64,000 nucleotides of DNA. Origin: Planctomycetota bacterium. Lineage in GTDB: Bacteria > Planctomycetota > Phycisphaerae > Phycisphaerales > SM1A02. The first letter of the stretch is position 1; every line of letters starts with the position of its first letter. This document shows positions 16,686-25,297 of this stretch, piece by piece. The stretch covers positions 1 through 64,000 of the forward strand of contig QWPW01000001.1 of assembly GCA_003671025.1 (NCBI GenBank). The letters run 5' to 3'. Under the pieces are notes generated by a model that did not search any database, was not told where the DNA came from, and saw only the letters and a list, made by a program, of their open reading frames with translations. A program made the position numbers and the translations under genes.

Positions 16686-18146
16686 ATGGCTCAAAGCACA
16701 TCGATCTCGAAGCGCCAACTCTGGCAAGTGATTGGCGCATCGAGCGTGGGGACCATGATTGAGTGGTATGACTTTTATATTTTCGGAAGTCTCGCCACCA
16801 TCATCGCGCCGCTTTTTTATCCCAGCGGAAACGACACGCTTGCGCTGATCGCGTATCTCTCAACTTTCGCGGTGGGGTTCGTGGTGCGCCCGTTTGGAGC
16901 GCTGGTCTTCGGGCGCATCGGTGATGTCGTCGGCCGCAAGTATGCGTTTCTGGTCACGCTGATCATCATGGGTGGTGCGACGGCGCTGGTGGGATTTCTT
17001 CCAACCTATGCGAGCATCGGAGTCGCGGCGCCTATCGCCTTGCTGCTCATTCGAATTCTGCAAGGACTCGCACTCGGTGGCGAGTACGGCGGCGCCGCGG
17101 TGTATGTCGCCGAGCATGTTCCCGACGGAAAGCGCGGGTTTTACACGAGTTTTATTCAGATCACCGCGACCCTGGGACTCTTCCTATCACTCATCGTGAT
17201 CCTCACCGTGCAGAACATGCTTGGAGTCGAAGCGTTTCGCGAGTGGGGTTGGCGCGTGCCGTTCTTGATCTCGATTCTTCTGGTCGGTGTCTCGCTGTAC
17301 ATCCGACTGCGCATGAAAGAGTCGCCGATCTTCGAGCACCTCAAGAGCACGGGCATGCGATCCATGGCTCCGTTGCGCGAAGCCTTCACTCAACGCGACA
17401 ATCTCAAGCGCGTGCTGGTCTCGCTCTTCGGCGCTACCGCGGGGCAAGGAGTCGTTTGGTACACGGGGCAGTTCTACGCGCTCTTCTACTTGCAGACGAT
17501 TCTCAAAGTGCACGCGACCAGTGCCAACTACATCGTGGCCGCAGCGTTGTTGCTGGGCATGCCGTTGTTCATCGTGATGGGCGCGCTGTCGGATCGCATC
17601 GGTCGCAAGAAGCTGATGATGTCGGGCTGTTTGCTCGCGGCGATTTTGTACATCCCTATCTATCACGCCATGCAATCGGTCGCAGGGAACGCGGTGGTGA
17701 CGGTCACATCGCAACGCAGCAGCGTGACCGGCGCGGTGAGTCTCACGCCGCAGTCACTCGTTGACGGCGTGTTGGTGAATGCGCCTGAGGTGCTGACTTT
17801 TCACACCCTCGGCGAACTCGCATCCAACGGTACGGCGTGGATGTTGGTCGGCCTGATCTTCGTGCAGTTGATCTTCGTCACGATGGTGTACGGACCGATT
17901 GCGGCGTATCTCGTCGAGGCGTTTCCTGCGCGCATTCGCTACACCGCGCTTTCGCTGCCCTATCACATTGGCAACGGAATCTTCGGCGGACTGCTGCCAT
18001 TGATCGGGCTGCTCATCGTGGCCAGCACGGGCAACATTTATGCGGGGCTCTATTACCCCATCGCCATCGCGGGATTGACGTTTGTGATTGGCTCGATTTG
18101 GCTGCAAGAAACCCATCAACACAAGATTTGGGATGAGGTGCGTTGA
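16686..18146 (+). CDS. MFS transporter, metabolite:H+ symporter (ProP/ShiA type)
   Basis: The 486-aa product has about 12 hydrophobic segments. The opening GTMIEWYDFYIFG, the loop motif GRIGDVVGRKYAF, the downstream GLALGGEYGGAAVYVAEH and the second loop DRIGRKK are the signature of the metabolite:H+ symporter family (proline/betaine, shikimate, citrate or alpha-ketoglutarate transporters). The substrate cannot be told from the sequence. An insert of about 60 residues with serine/threonine-rich sequence sits between the eighth and ninth helices. The frame is open from 16566, but the ATG at 16686 matches the family start. It lies 120 bp after the kinase gene. Confidence 0.88.
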   Translation: MAQSTSISKRQLWQVIGASSVGTMIEWYDFYIFGSLATIIAPLFYPSGNDTLALIAYLSTFAVGFVVRPFGALVFGRIGDVVGRKYAFLVTLIIMGGATALVGFLPTYASIGVAAPIALLLIRILQGLALGGEYGGAAVYVAEHVPDGKRGFYTSFIQITATLGLFLSLIVILTVQNMLGVEAFREWGWRVPFLISILLVGVSLYIRLRMKESPIFEHLKSTGMRSMAPLREAFTQRDNLKRVLVSLFGATAGQGVVWYTGQFYALFYLQTILKVHATSANYIVAAALLLGMPLFIVMGALSDRIGRKKLMMSGCLLAAILYIPIYHAMQSVAGNAVVTVTSQRSSVTGAVSLTPQSLVDGVLVNAPEVLTFHTLGELASNGTAWMLVGLIFVQLIFVTMVYGPIAAYLVEAFPARIRYTALSLPYHIGNGIFGGLLPLIGLLIVASTGNIYAGLYYPIAIAGLTFVIGSIWLQETHQHKIWDEVR

Positions 18147-18263
18147 GCGTGGGTTCTCGCGCGATGTGCGCGCGCATCCACCGCGCGGTCATCGCATGAT
18201 GGACCGCGCACTCGATCGAGATCGCGCGCATCGCCCACGCTATGGACGGCCTTGCGTCACTTC

Positions 18264-18272
18264 GCTATCATC
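18264..18272 (+). promoter_or_regulatory. Candidate -10 element of tRNA-Glu(CUC)
   Basis: GCTATCATC is identical to the element before the first tRNA-Glu. TGGACG lies 17 bp upstream of TATCAT as a possible -35 box. The tRNA starts 45 bp downstream. Confidence 0.45.
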
Positions 18273-18316
18273 GCTGCCCGCGGTCGTGAGACATTGGACC
18301 GCAACTCTGCACTAAG

Positions 18317-18391
18317 GGCCCCATCGTCTAGCCCGGTTCAGGACATATCCTTCTCACGGATAGAACAGGGGTTCGAATCCCCTTGGGGTCA
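18317..18391 (+). tRNA. tRNA-Glu, anticodon CUC
   Basis: A 75-nt cloverleaf with the same acceptor stem as the first tRNA-Glu. The anticodon arm TATCC-TTCTCAC-GGATA carries CTC at 34-36. The T-arm reads AGGGG-TTCGAAT-CCCCT, with discriminator A and no encoded CCA. The two tRNAs differ mainly in the D-loop, anticodon stem and variable region. Confidence 0.97.
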
Positions 18392-18397
18392 CTATTG

Positions 18398-18434
18398 AAA
18401 CTGCGTCGAGCTTGCTCGGCGCAGTTTCGCTTTT
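18398..18434 (+). terminator. tRNA-Glu(CUC) terminator
   Basis: AAACTGCGTCGAG (18398-18410) pairs with CTCGGCGCAGTTT (18415-18427), with a 4-nt loop and a CGCTTTTAG tail, starting 7 nt after the tRNA. Confidence 0.8.
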
Positions 18435-18465
18435 AGCGTTCCGCCTTGCGATTGAGCGTGCGAAT

Positions 18466-18732
18466 GTGCGACGCAAACCGCGCGCGCGGTACCTTGTCGT
18501 TGTGTTCACGCTCGGCCTGCGCATTCTCCTTGGAGTCGTGATCGCGCTCGCGTTGACGCAATTCGTGCTTCGTCAACGGGTGCGACGACTGATCGCTCAG
18601 GAGCATGCGCGTCCTGCAAGAACCAAGCCCGAAGCGCCGATAGAGCGGCAGAGACTGGCGGAATTGGATCCGGCACAAGCGTTGGCGAAACTTCGCGCCA
18701 CCGCGGATTCCGCGGCAAAAATAGACTCTTGA
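18466..18732 (+). CDS. Small membrane protein, 88 aa, unknown
   Basis: I do not recognise this protein. The open frame begins inside the tRNA terminator at a TTG (18412), which is unlikely as a start. A GTG at 18466 gives a basic N-terminus (VRRKPRARY), one membrane helix (about 9-32) and a charged cytosolic tail rich in R, A, E and Q. It ends 18 bp before aroB on the same strand, so it could be co-transcribed. The start is uncertain and the gene may be spurious; the compositional switch from helix to charged tail argues for it. Confidence 0.4.
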   Translation: MRRKPRARYLVVVFTLGLRILLGVVIALALTQFVLRQRVRRLIAQEHARPARTKPEAPIERQRLAELDPAQALAKLRATADSAAKIDS

Positions 18733-18750
18733 CCAGACACATGACGCGCA

Positions 18751-19917
18751 ATGATGGCTGACCAACGCATCCCGATCGATATCCCCAATTCGCCGACGAG
18801 CCTCACGGTGGGACGCGGCGCAATCACGCGGTTGGCAGCGATTTTCGCCGCCGAACAGATCCCACTCGCGCAGCGTTGCGTGCTGCTTGTGAGTGATGCC
18901 AACGTCGCGGCACATGCCGCGAGAGTCCACCAGACGCTTCTCGCCGCAGGCGCGCGGGTTTCAGGCGTCGAACTGGTCGCAACCGAAACCGACAAGTCGA
19001 TGCGCGCGATCGAAGTCGTGTGGAACGCGCTGCTCGAAGCAGGCGCATCGCGCGGCGCGCTGCTGGTTGCTGTCGGCGGCGGACTCATCGGAGACGTCGC
19101 GGGATTTGCCGCCGCGAGTTACTTACGCGGCATCGATCTGGTGCAGATTCCAACCACGCTCTTAGCCATGGTCGATGCGTCTATCGGCGGCAAGACCGGC
19201 ATTAATCTGACCCTGCCTCGCGGTGGACTTGGAAAAAATCTCGCGGGCGCGTTCTGGCAACCGCGCGTGACCATCGCCGACAGCGACACGTTGACAACTC
19301 TCGGGCAACGCGAGTTGCGCGCGGGACTGGCCGAATGCGTCAAGCACGCGGTGATCGCCGGCGGCGCGCTGTGGACGCAACTCGAGTCCGACGCCGCGAA
19401 TCTCGCGCAAGCGGGTGTCGTTGCGCGCCAAGCGGGCAACGGTGGGACGCAATGCGTGGAGAGTCTGCGGGCGCTGGATCGCCTGATTCCTGCGGCAGCG
19501 CAGGTGAAAGCGCAGATCGTGGCTCGTGATCCGCATGAACGTTCGGAGCGAGCGTTGCTCAATCTCGGGCACACGTTTGGTCACGCGATCGAGACGATTC
19601 CTGAACTGAAACTTAATCACGGTGAGGCGGTGGCGATTGGACTTGTCGCCGCTCTGCGCACTGCAGTCGCGCTTGCGATGTTGGACCCCAACGATGAAGC
19701 TCGCGTGAAGGCGTTGCTTGTCGCGTGCGGCTTACCCACTTCGTTGTCTCAACCGGTTTCCGCCGCAGAAATTCGCCGGCGCATGGGCTTCGACAAGAAA
19801 AACGACGGCAGCACATTGCGACTGATTCTTCCGCGCGCGATTGGCCGAGTCGAGATCGTGAGCGATCCATCAAGCGCCGCAGTGAGCGCGGGCCTCGTCG
19901 CCATCGGCGCGGTCTGA
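18751..19917 (+). CDS. aroB: 3-dehydroquinate synthase AroB
   Basis: AroB cyclises DAHP to 3-dehydroquinate, the second step of the shikimate pathway, using NAD and a divalent metal. The 388-aa product carries the NAD-binding GGGLIGDVAGFAAASYLRG stretch, then IPTTLLAMVDASIGGKTGIN, FWQP, the metal/active-site region AECVKHAVI, and LLNLGHTFGHAIE with two metal-ligand histidines. An insert of about 15 residues (QAGVVARQAGNGGTQ) follows the AECVKHAVI helix. Two ATGs lie 3 bp apart at the start (18751 and 18754), and neither has a clear ribosome binding site. No other aro gene is adjacent. Confidence 0.96.
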   Translation: MMADQRIPIDIPNSPTSLTVGRGAITRLAAIFAAEQIPLAQRCVLLVSDANVAAHAARVHQTLLAAGARVSGVELVATETDKSMRAIEVVWNALLEAGASRGALLVAVGGGLIGDVAGFAAASYLRGIDLVQIPTTLLAMVDASIGGKTGINLTLPRGGLGKNLAGAFWQPRVTIADSDTLTTLGQRELRAGLAECVKHAVIAGGALWTQLESDAANLAQAGVVARQAGNGGTQCVESLRALDRLIPAAAQVKAQIVARDPHERSERALLNLGHTFGHAIETIPELKLNHGEAVAIGLVAALRTAVALAMLDPNDEARVKALLVACGLPTSLSQPVSAAEIRRRMGFDKKNDGSTLRLILPRAIGRVEIVSDPSSAAVSAGLVAIGAV

Positions 19918-19983
19918 ACAAACGAAAAACCGCGCACGCGATTTTTCCCGACTCACTCGGTCACTGGCCGATATCGAAACTCC

Positions 19984-21408
19984 ATGCGAGTCGCCGCGAT
20001 CGTGAATCAGAAGGGTGGTTGTGGCAAAACCACAACGGCCGTCAACCTCTCCGCACTCTTGGCGCGCGAGGGAAGTCGCACGCTCTTGGTGGACATGGAT
20101 CCACAGTCGCATTGCGCGGCGGGGCTCGGGGTTCCCGACCACGGCATTGAGCGCACCATCGCGGATGCGCTGCTGTGTGATCACAGTCAGCCGCCGCGCG
20201 CGAGCGATTACCTCTGGGAAGTCGCGCGCAATCTGATGCTCGCTCCCTCGAGCGTCTCGTTGGCCGCGCTCGAAGCGCCCAATGGTCCGCTCGCTTCTCG
20301 GCTTGATCGCGATCGTCGTTTGGCGCGCGTGCTCGCGGCGTGGCAAGACCAATTCGATTGGTGCATCGTCGACTGTCCGCCCACAATTGGTTTGCTCTCG
20401 TTCAACGCACTGCGCGCGGCGGACATCGTGATCATTCCGGTAGAGACTGGATATTTCAGCTTGAAAGGCGCGGAAAAGCAGGCGGAAATGATGCGCACGG
20501 TTTCCGCGCGCTTTGGTCGCGACATTCCGTTTCACATCCTGCCCACGCTGGTCAATGACTCACGCTCGCTTTCGCGCGATGTGTTGGCGCAACTGGGCAA
20601 ACGCTTCGCCGATTCGTTGCTTCCCTTCGCCGTGCATGAGCATGATGAACTGCGTGAGGCGGCCAGTTACGGTCAGGCGATTACCGAGTTCGCGCCGACA
20701 TCCGCGGCCGCCGAGGAGTTCACCGTGTTGGCGCAGTGGCTGCAGAAACAGACCAACACACCCTCGGTCCTCCTCGAGGTTGAGCAAACGCAATTGACGA
20801 GTATTGAAACATTCGCCGCCGTCACCATGCCCGCAATGAATGCGTGGAGCGCGAGTGCGGTGCACGATCCCACGCCATCGAATGGACGCACGCACGGTGG
20901 TTCGGTCAACACCTCTGCAACGGATGTCGCCGTTTCTCAGCGAAGCGCAGCTGCAACCAATACCAGCGCGCCCGTCTTGGCTGCGCCCGGACGCGCGGCG
21001 GATCTCGTCATGCGACTGCGCGCGCTCGCCGATCGGTCGCGTCAAGCAGCCACGGTGGGTGGAGGGTTTGGAGTGCGCGTTAGTCGCAACGGAATTGCTT
21101 TGTTTTCCCAGCCTTCAACGCCGCGCGCGCTCTCGGTGATTGGTGATTTCAATGACTGGAATCCCCATGCAACGCCGTTGCTGGTCAGCGCGGATGGAAC
21201 TCGATTGGAGGCAGCAGTCACGCTCGCTGCCGGTCGTCATTGCTATCGAATCGTGGTGGACGGGATCGAAACGCTCGATGAGTTCAATCTGCATCGGCGG
21301 GGGTCAACCACCGACATGGGCGTTAATCTGATCGAGGTTCCTGAGTTTCTCGCAACTCACGACGCATGCGCAAATGTGAGTGGATCTGAGCAGGGTGGAC
21401 AATCATGA
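19984..21408 (+). CDS. ParA/Soj-type ATPase fused to a C-terminal CBM48-like domain
   Basis: Residues 1-255 of this 474-aa protein are a ParA/Soj ATPase with deviant Walker A KGGCGKTT (10-17), switch I region LVDMDPQ (35-41) and Walker B VDCPP (129-133). The family normally drives positioning of DNA or large complexes. A linker (about 256-360) is rich in T, S, A and N. Residues about 365-455 form an immunoglobulin-like domain with VIGDFNDWNPHATPL (385-399), the hallmark of the CBM48/AMPK-beta glycogen-binding fold, followed by AGRHCYRIVVDG. The ATP site looks intact. The start of the next gene overlaps its stop as ATGA. No parB or replication gene is nearby, so a chromosome-partition role is unlikely. 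Confidence 0.85.
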   Translation: MRVAAIVNQKGGCGKTTTAVNLSALLAREGSRTLLVDMDPQSHCAAGLGVPDHGIERTIADALLCDHSQPPRASDYLWEVARNLMLAPSSVSLAALEAPNGPLASRLDRDRRLARVLAAWQDQFDWCIVDCPPTIGLLSFNALRAADIVIIPVETGYFSLKGAEKQAEMMRTVSARFGRDIPFHILPTLVNDSRSLSRDVLAQLGKRFADSLLPFAVHEHDELREAASYGQAITEFAPTSAAAEEFTVLAQWLQKQTNTPSVLLEVEQTQLTSIETFAAVTMPAMNAWSASAVHDPTPSNGRTHGGSVNTSATDVAVSQRSAAATNTSAPVLAAPGRAADLVMRLRALADRSRQAATVGGGFGVRVSRNGIALFSQPSTPRALSVIGDFNDWNPHATPLLVSADGTRLEAAVTLAAGRHCYRIVVDGIETLDEFNLHRRGSTTDMGVNLIEVPEFLATHDACANVSGSEQGGQS

Positions 21409-22811
21409 GTATGGTGCACGGACCGTTTGATTCTGTCGCGGGCGCATTTCTTGATGCACCCAATCCTGTGCGCGCTGGGGCCGTGAGTGCTCGCCGCACC
21501 ATCGCCTTGGTGGGCAGCATGCCTTCGCCGGTTGGCTTGTGGTTGCGTCAAGTGGCGGAGAGTCACGCGCGCGAGCGCGGCCCCGTGTGCATGCTGCGAC
21601 TCGAGAGCGACGCAGTGCAGCTCCAACTCTTTCGCGCCACAGGACTGCGCCCGCCCATGCGCGCCGATGCCTCGCTCGAAGAGATGATTCGCGCCCTCGC
21701 GCCCATCGTGACCAACTGGATTGTCGTTCCCGCGAGCGGCGAACTTGCGGCGATCCCTGCGGGCGCGACCGACTTGCTGTTGCTGTCCTCGACGGATGAG
21801 CCTGCGGTGCTCGCGGCCTACACGCTGCTCAAGCAGGTCGCCGTCGCTCGAACCGAAGGCGTGTTGCGCGGCGCCAGTCCACCGATCGCCCTACAGATGC
21901 TCGGCTCGGCCCTTGAAGAATGCGCCGACGCGGCGGAGTCGCTCGCTGTCACTGCGCGTGAGTACTTGCAGTTGGATTTGCGCTTTCACGGCGGAATTCA
22001 TCGCATTGCGCCCACCGAACCCACGTTGCAGAAGATCTTCGACTACGACCCGCCACGCCTCGAGCAGGTGTTCGAGATGATTCGTCTCGCCGAGTCGAAC
22101 AACAGCAGCAGCGCGCGCGGTGAACGATTTGCGCCGCGTGCCGAACGCGTGCGACCGCGCACATCCGCGCCAACAGATTTTGCTTCGGCGCATCTCGCGC
22201 CAACTGCGACGCCCGCCAACACGCGCGCAGCAGATCAGGCGCTCGACGCCGCTCCGATTCCCTTCATGGTCAGCGACGCGCCAGTCTTTACGGGCGCGCG
22301 CGGTCCTGCCCCGGTGTCTTCGCCGCGAATCGATCCGATGCCCACGCGAGCATCGAGCGCACCACGCGCGACCATCGCGCCCGCGCCCGCAGTCGCATTC
22401 GCCGTCCCCTCACTGGCGCCGATGCCGAGTCTTCCTGTGCGCGTTCGTGCAGTCGAGGGTGAACTACCCTCGCCGCTCACTGCGGAACTCGCAGGTCTCG
22501 TGTTGCTTCCGTTGAGAGCTCCGCGCGAACCTTCGATCGAACTCGCCATCGACGGCGCAGGTCAGTTGCATGTGATCGGACACGCTCGCGTGATGACCGC
22601 GCTCCTGCGCGTGCGCGCGTGGGCCATCGAACACGCGACGATTCTCCGACTCGCACATCCTGCGTTGGTGAGCGCTGATGCCCCGATGATTGATGTGGTG
22701 GTCACAGAATTGCGCGAGGCGCAGCCGATGGATGGCGCGACGGTCTACCTCTTCACTCATGTGGAGATGGCTGGCCGACATGGGCATCTCGTGCAACTGA
22801 TCAGTGTCTGA
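21405..22811 (+). CDS. Unknown protein with a MinD/FlhG-like fold lacking the P-loop
   Basis: The 468-aa product is translationally coupled to the ParA-CBM48 gene by a 4-nt overlap. Residues about 28-180 resemble a MinD/FlhG ATPase in outline: a first strand RTIALVGS, then PSPVGLWLRQVAESHARERG where a P-loop and helix would be, a strand VCMLRLES, and ATDLLLLSSTDEPAVLAAYTLLKQV, which parallels the MinD segment ending in DAYALIK. The Walker A lysines are absent, so nucleotide hydrolysis is unlikely. A proline/alanine-rich linker (about 230-370) leads to a small C-terminal domain (about 375-468). The fold assignment is inference from weak similarity and order of elements; no family is certain. 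Confidence 0.6.
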   Translation: MSMVHGPFDSVAGAFLDAPNPVRAGAVSARRTIALVGSMPSPVGLWLRQVAESHARERGPVCMLRLESDAVQLQLFRATGLRPPMRADASLEEMIRALAPIVTNWIVVPASGELAAIPAGATDLLLLSSTDEPAVLAAYTLLKQVAVARTEGVLRGASPPIALQMLGSALEECADAAESLAVTAREYLQLDLRFHGGIHRIAPTEPTLQKIFDYDPPRLEQVFEMIRLAESNNSSSARGERFAPRAERVRPRTSAPTDFASAHLAPTATPANTRAADQALDAAPIPFMVSDAPVFTGARGPAPVSSPRIDPMPTRASSAPRATIAPAPAVAFAVPSLAPMPSLPVRVRAVEGELPSPLTAELAGLVLLPLRAPREPSIELAIDGAGQLHVIGHARVMTALLRVRAWAIEHATILRLAHPALVSADAPMIDVVVTELREAQPMDGATVYLFTHVEMAGRHGHLVQLISV

Positions 22812-22849
22812 TCAGTGCCTGATCACGCGACCTGCCACCAACAATTCGT

Positions 22850-23887
22850 TCACTGCGGCAACGACGATTCGAGCACGCGTGCCAGGTTTTTCGCGGCAAA
22901 CTGCGCGCGCCACCCATGCTCTGGCATTGCGGCGAGCGCGCCAAAACCTGCGCGGCTCAAACCGTCAAGCAATCGTCCGTAGTGTTCCGTTGATTGAATC
23001 TCTAGCGGTAGTTGCTCGCGTCCGAAGCCGCCGTCGAGATCGCTTCCAAGACCAACGCGTGACGCGCCTGCGATGCGCGCAACATGCATGGTGTGAGCGA
23101 CGCAATCGTCAATCGTCGCACGGCGGCCGTCGGCGAGAAACCGTCCATACAGATTGAGTCCGATCCATCCATCGCGATCGCGAATGGTGGCGATTTGCTC
23201 ATCAGTGATGTGACGCTCACTGTGGGGCAAGAGCGCTGCGGCATTCGAATGCGAAGCAATGATGCGCGCCGACGAGTGCGCGCACAGATCATCAAACGCG
23301 GCGCGTGAAAGATGCGAAGCGTCGTGCAAGATGCCCACGCTGTCGAGCGCATCCACCATGCGTTTTCCAATCGGCGTCAGCCCGCCTGCGCGTGCGTTGC
23401 CTCCTGCGTAACGGCTTCCGTGTCCCCAACTCAAACCCACAACTCGAAGTCCTTGTGTGTGCCACCACGCCACTTCATCGGGCGTTGATATGGGATCGGC
23501 GCACTCCATGAGAATCACGATTCCCAGAGGGCCCTCACCGCGCAACGCGCGCGCAAGATCTTCGCGCGTGCGCACGATGCTGATTTCTCCCGCGCGTTCC
23601 ATCGCGTGATACCACTCGAGTTGCGCGACACCGACTCGATGCGCGCCCTCGACGTCCTCAGAATCTCGGTACGCAACCGCTTCGATCGCACTGTCGCCGC
23701 CGAGCTCAGTAAAAATAGTTCCCAGCGCAACACGCACGCCGCCGCTGCGCAGCGCGGGAAGCGTGAGCGCGTGCGGCGCATCATCAGGCACGCTTTGCAG
23801 CATGTCGCGCCCATTAAGCGCGAGATACGCAAGGTCAAGATGGCCGTCGATCCAGTGCAGAGGCGCGTCGTGGTGATCCGAATTCAT
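22850..23887 (-). CDS. Membrane dipeptidase-like metallopeptidase (family M19)
   Basis: The 345-aa product belongs to the renal dipeptidase family. The first metal motif is DGHLD (14-18, His16 and Asp18), although the usual DGHND reads DGHLD here. Later elements are the bridging glutamate region LMECADPIS, the histidine in GLSWGHGSRYAGGN, IASHSNA, and the substrate-binding VGLGSDLDGGFG. There is no signal peptide, so it is probably cytosolic. It would hydrolyse dipeptides, or D-containing dipeptides of peptidoglycan. It converges on the ParA-CBM48 gene pair and diverges from the DUF2752 gene across 62 bp. Confidence 0.85.
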   Translation of the reverse strand: MNSDHHDAPLHWIDGHLDLAYLALNGRDMLQSVPDDAPHALTLPALRSGGVRVALGTIFTELGGDSAIEAVAYRDSEDVEGAHRVGVAQLEWYHAMERAGEISIVRTREDLARALRGEGPLGIVILMECADPISTPDEVAWWHTQGLRVVGLSWGHGSRYAGGNARAGGLTPIGKRMVDALDSVGILHDASHLSRAAFDDLCAHSSARIIASHSNAAALLPHSERHITDEQIATIRDRDGWIGLNLYGRFLADGRRATIDDCVAHTMHVARIAGASRVGLGSDLDGGFGREQLPLEIQSTEHYGRLLDGLSRAGFGALAAMPEHGWRAQFAAKNLARVLESSLPQ

Positions 23888-23949
23888 CGCACGGAAGGTA
23901 CTCCCGACGCAACCATCGCGCGTGCTCGATCGATACCCTGCGTCTCCTC

Positions 23950-24480
23950 ATGGACGCGACTGGCGGCACCAATTCCAACGTGAGCGAGCACCCGCCGTAC
24001 CCGCTGCTCCCAAACACAGATGCGCGCGAGTCATCGCTCGCGCCCGCATTGACCATCGAAGCGGTGGCTCGTCGCCGATTCGCGGCACTCTTGGTGATGG
24101 TCGGCGCCGGCGCGCTGCTGCTCGTCGCATGGATGCTCACGCCATCACCAAACGGTTTCGGGACCCACCACGCGCTCGGACTTCCTCCGTGTTCATGGCC
24201 GGAACGCTTCGGAGTACCATGTCCTTCTTGTGGCATGACGACGGCGTTTGCGTACGCGACCAAGGGGCGATTTGTCGCGAGCTTTCTCGCTCAACCAATG
24301 GGTTTCCTGTTGGCGATGGGAACAGGAATGGCCTTCGTCGGCGCGGCGTGGACGCTCGCAAGTGGGCGCACAGTGTGGCCAGTGTTTGAACGAATCTGGA
24401 CTGCGCGCGGCGCGTGGTTTCTCGGCTTGGCCATGCTGCTCGCGTGGGGCTACAAGGCCGTGATCATGAAGTGGGGCTGA
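23950..24480 (+). CDS. DUF2752 membrane protein
   Basis: The 176-aa product has three or four hydrophobic helices and the DUF2752 signature: an N-terminal helix, then LPPCSW, and VPCPSCGMTTAF with C91 and C94, followed by a region around QPMGFLL. The function of this family is unknown; the Cys-x-x-Cys suggests metal or disulfide chemistry at the membrane. The first 35 residues are polar and of low complexity. It lies just before the two lipoprotein genes on the same strand, with a 44-bp gap. Confidence 0.85.
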   Translation: MDATGGTNSNVSEHPPYPLLPNTDARESSLAPALTIEAVARRRFAALLVMVGAGALLLVAWMLTPSPNGFGTHHALGLPPCSWPERFGVPCPSCGMTTAFAYATKGRFVASFLAQPMGFLLAMGTGMAFVGAAWTLASGRTVWPVFERIWTARGAWFLGLAMLLAWGYKAVIMKWG

Positions 24481-24524
24481 GATAGTGTTGGTGACAATCC
24501 GTTGGAGTACTCGAGCGACCTGCT

Positions 24525-25214
24525 ATGAAAACTTTGATTCGCACTCAACCATCATCTTCGCTTGTCGTTCGTGTGTTCTTGGGATCATTGGTGGCCAGTG
24601 CGATCGCCGCGCAAAGCGGTTGCGTCGCGGCCGCAGTCAGCGCGATAGGTCAGCAGATTGAGCGCGGCAAAAAACTTGACGTGCCCGCGGCCTACGACGG
24701 CCTTGAGAATCACACCTCCGCGGTCATCGTCAACGCTGACTACGCGACGCTGGTCGAACATCCCGATGTCGTGGGAAACGTCACCGCCAATGTTGCGGTG
24801 CGCATTCGTCGTGAAGTCAAAGGCGCTTCCGTGCTGCCGCCGGGCGAGGTGCTCGACTGGCAATATCGCACGCCGCAATGGCGCGCGATGCCTTACGGCG
24901 AAATCGCTAAAGAACTCGGAGTCGAGCGACTCGTGTTCATCGACCTCTACGAATACCGCCTGAATCCCGTGGGAAACAGCTATTTGTGGGATGGCGTCGC
25001 TGGCGCCAACATCGGCGTGATCGAAGCAGACGGCTTGGCGCCCGATGAGTTTGTCTTCACCACCAATCTCGTGCAACGCTTCCCTGACAAGGATGGTGTG
25101 GGAAAAGAATCCGCGCGTCGTGAAGACATTCAGCGCGGCTTGATCACGCTGTTTGTGCAACACGCTTCGTGGATCTTCTACCGTCACATCGAAGACAAGT
25201 ATCCGCAGACTTGA
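24525..25214 (+). CDS. Probable lipoprotein, 229 aa, unknown
   Basis: The N-terminus is a type II-like signal (basic MKTLIRTQ, hydrophobic stretch to residue 29) ending QSGC, an imperfect lipobox with Cys33. The rest is a soluble alpha/beta domain: VIVNADYATLVEHP, then PYGEIAKELGVERLVFIDLYEYRLNP, and a C-terminal FVQHASWIFYRHIEDKYPQT. I do not recognise the family. The length and layout resemble its neighbour at 25298, and both probably sit in the same envelope process. Confidence 0.65.
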   Translation: MKTLIRTQPSSSLVVRVFLGSLVASAIAAQSGCVAAAVSAIGQQIERGKKLDVPAAYDGLENHTSAVIVNADYATLVEHPDVVGNVTANVAVRIRREVKGASVLPPGEVLDWQYRTPQWRAMPYGEIAKELGVERLVFIDLYEYRLNPVGNSYLWDGVAGANIGVIEADGLAPDEFVFTTNLVQRFPDKDGVGKESARREDIQRGLITLFVQHASWIFYRHIEDKYPQT

Positions 25215-25297
25215 CTCGGTGCCGCGCCGCTGCTCGACCGCGCGCTGACGGCACGTTGACCGCACATTGAACGCACGCCTCTTGTTGGATCTCTCTC

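Noticed and set aside
18412-18465. TTG start for the small membrane protein within the tRNA terminator
   Set aside because: The TTG is in the terminator loop and the first residues have no family-like property, so the later GTG is preferred.
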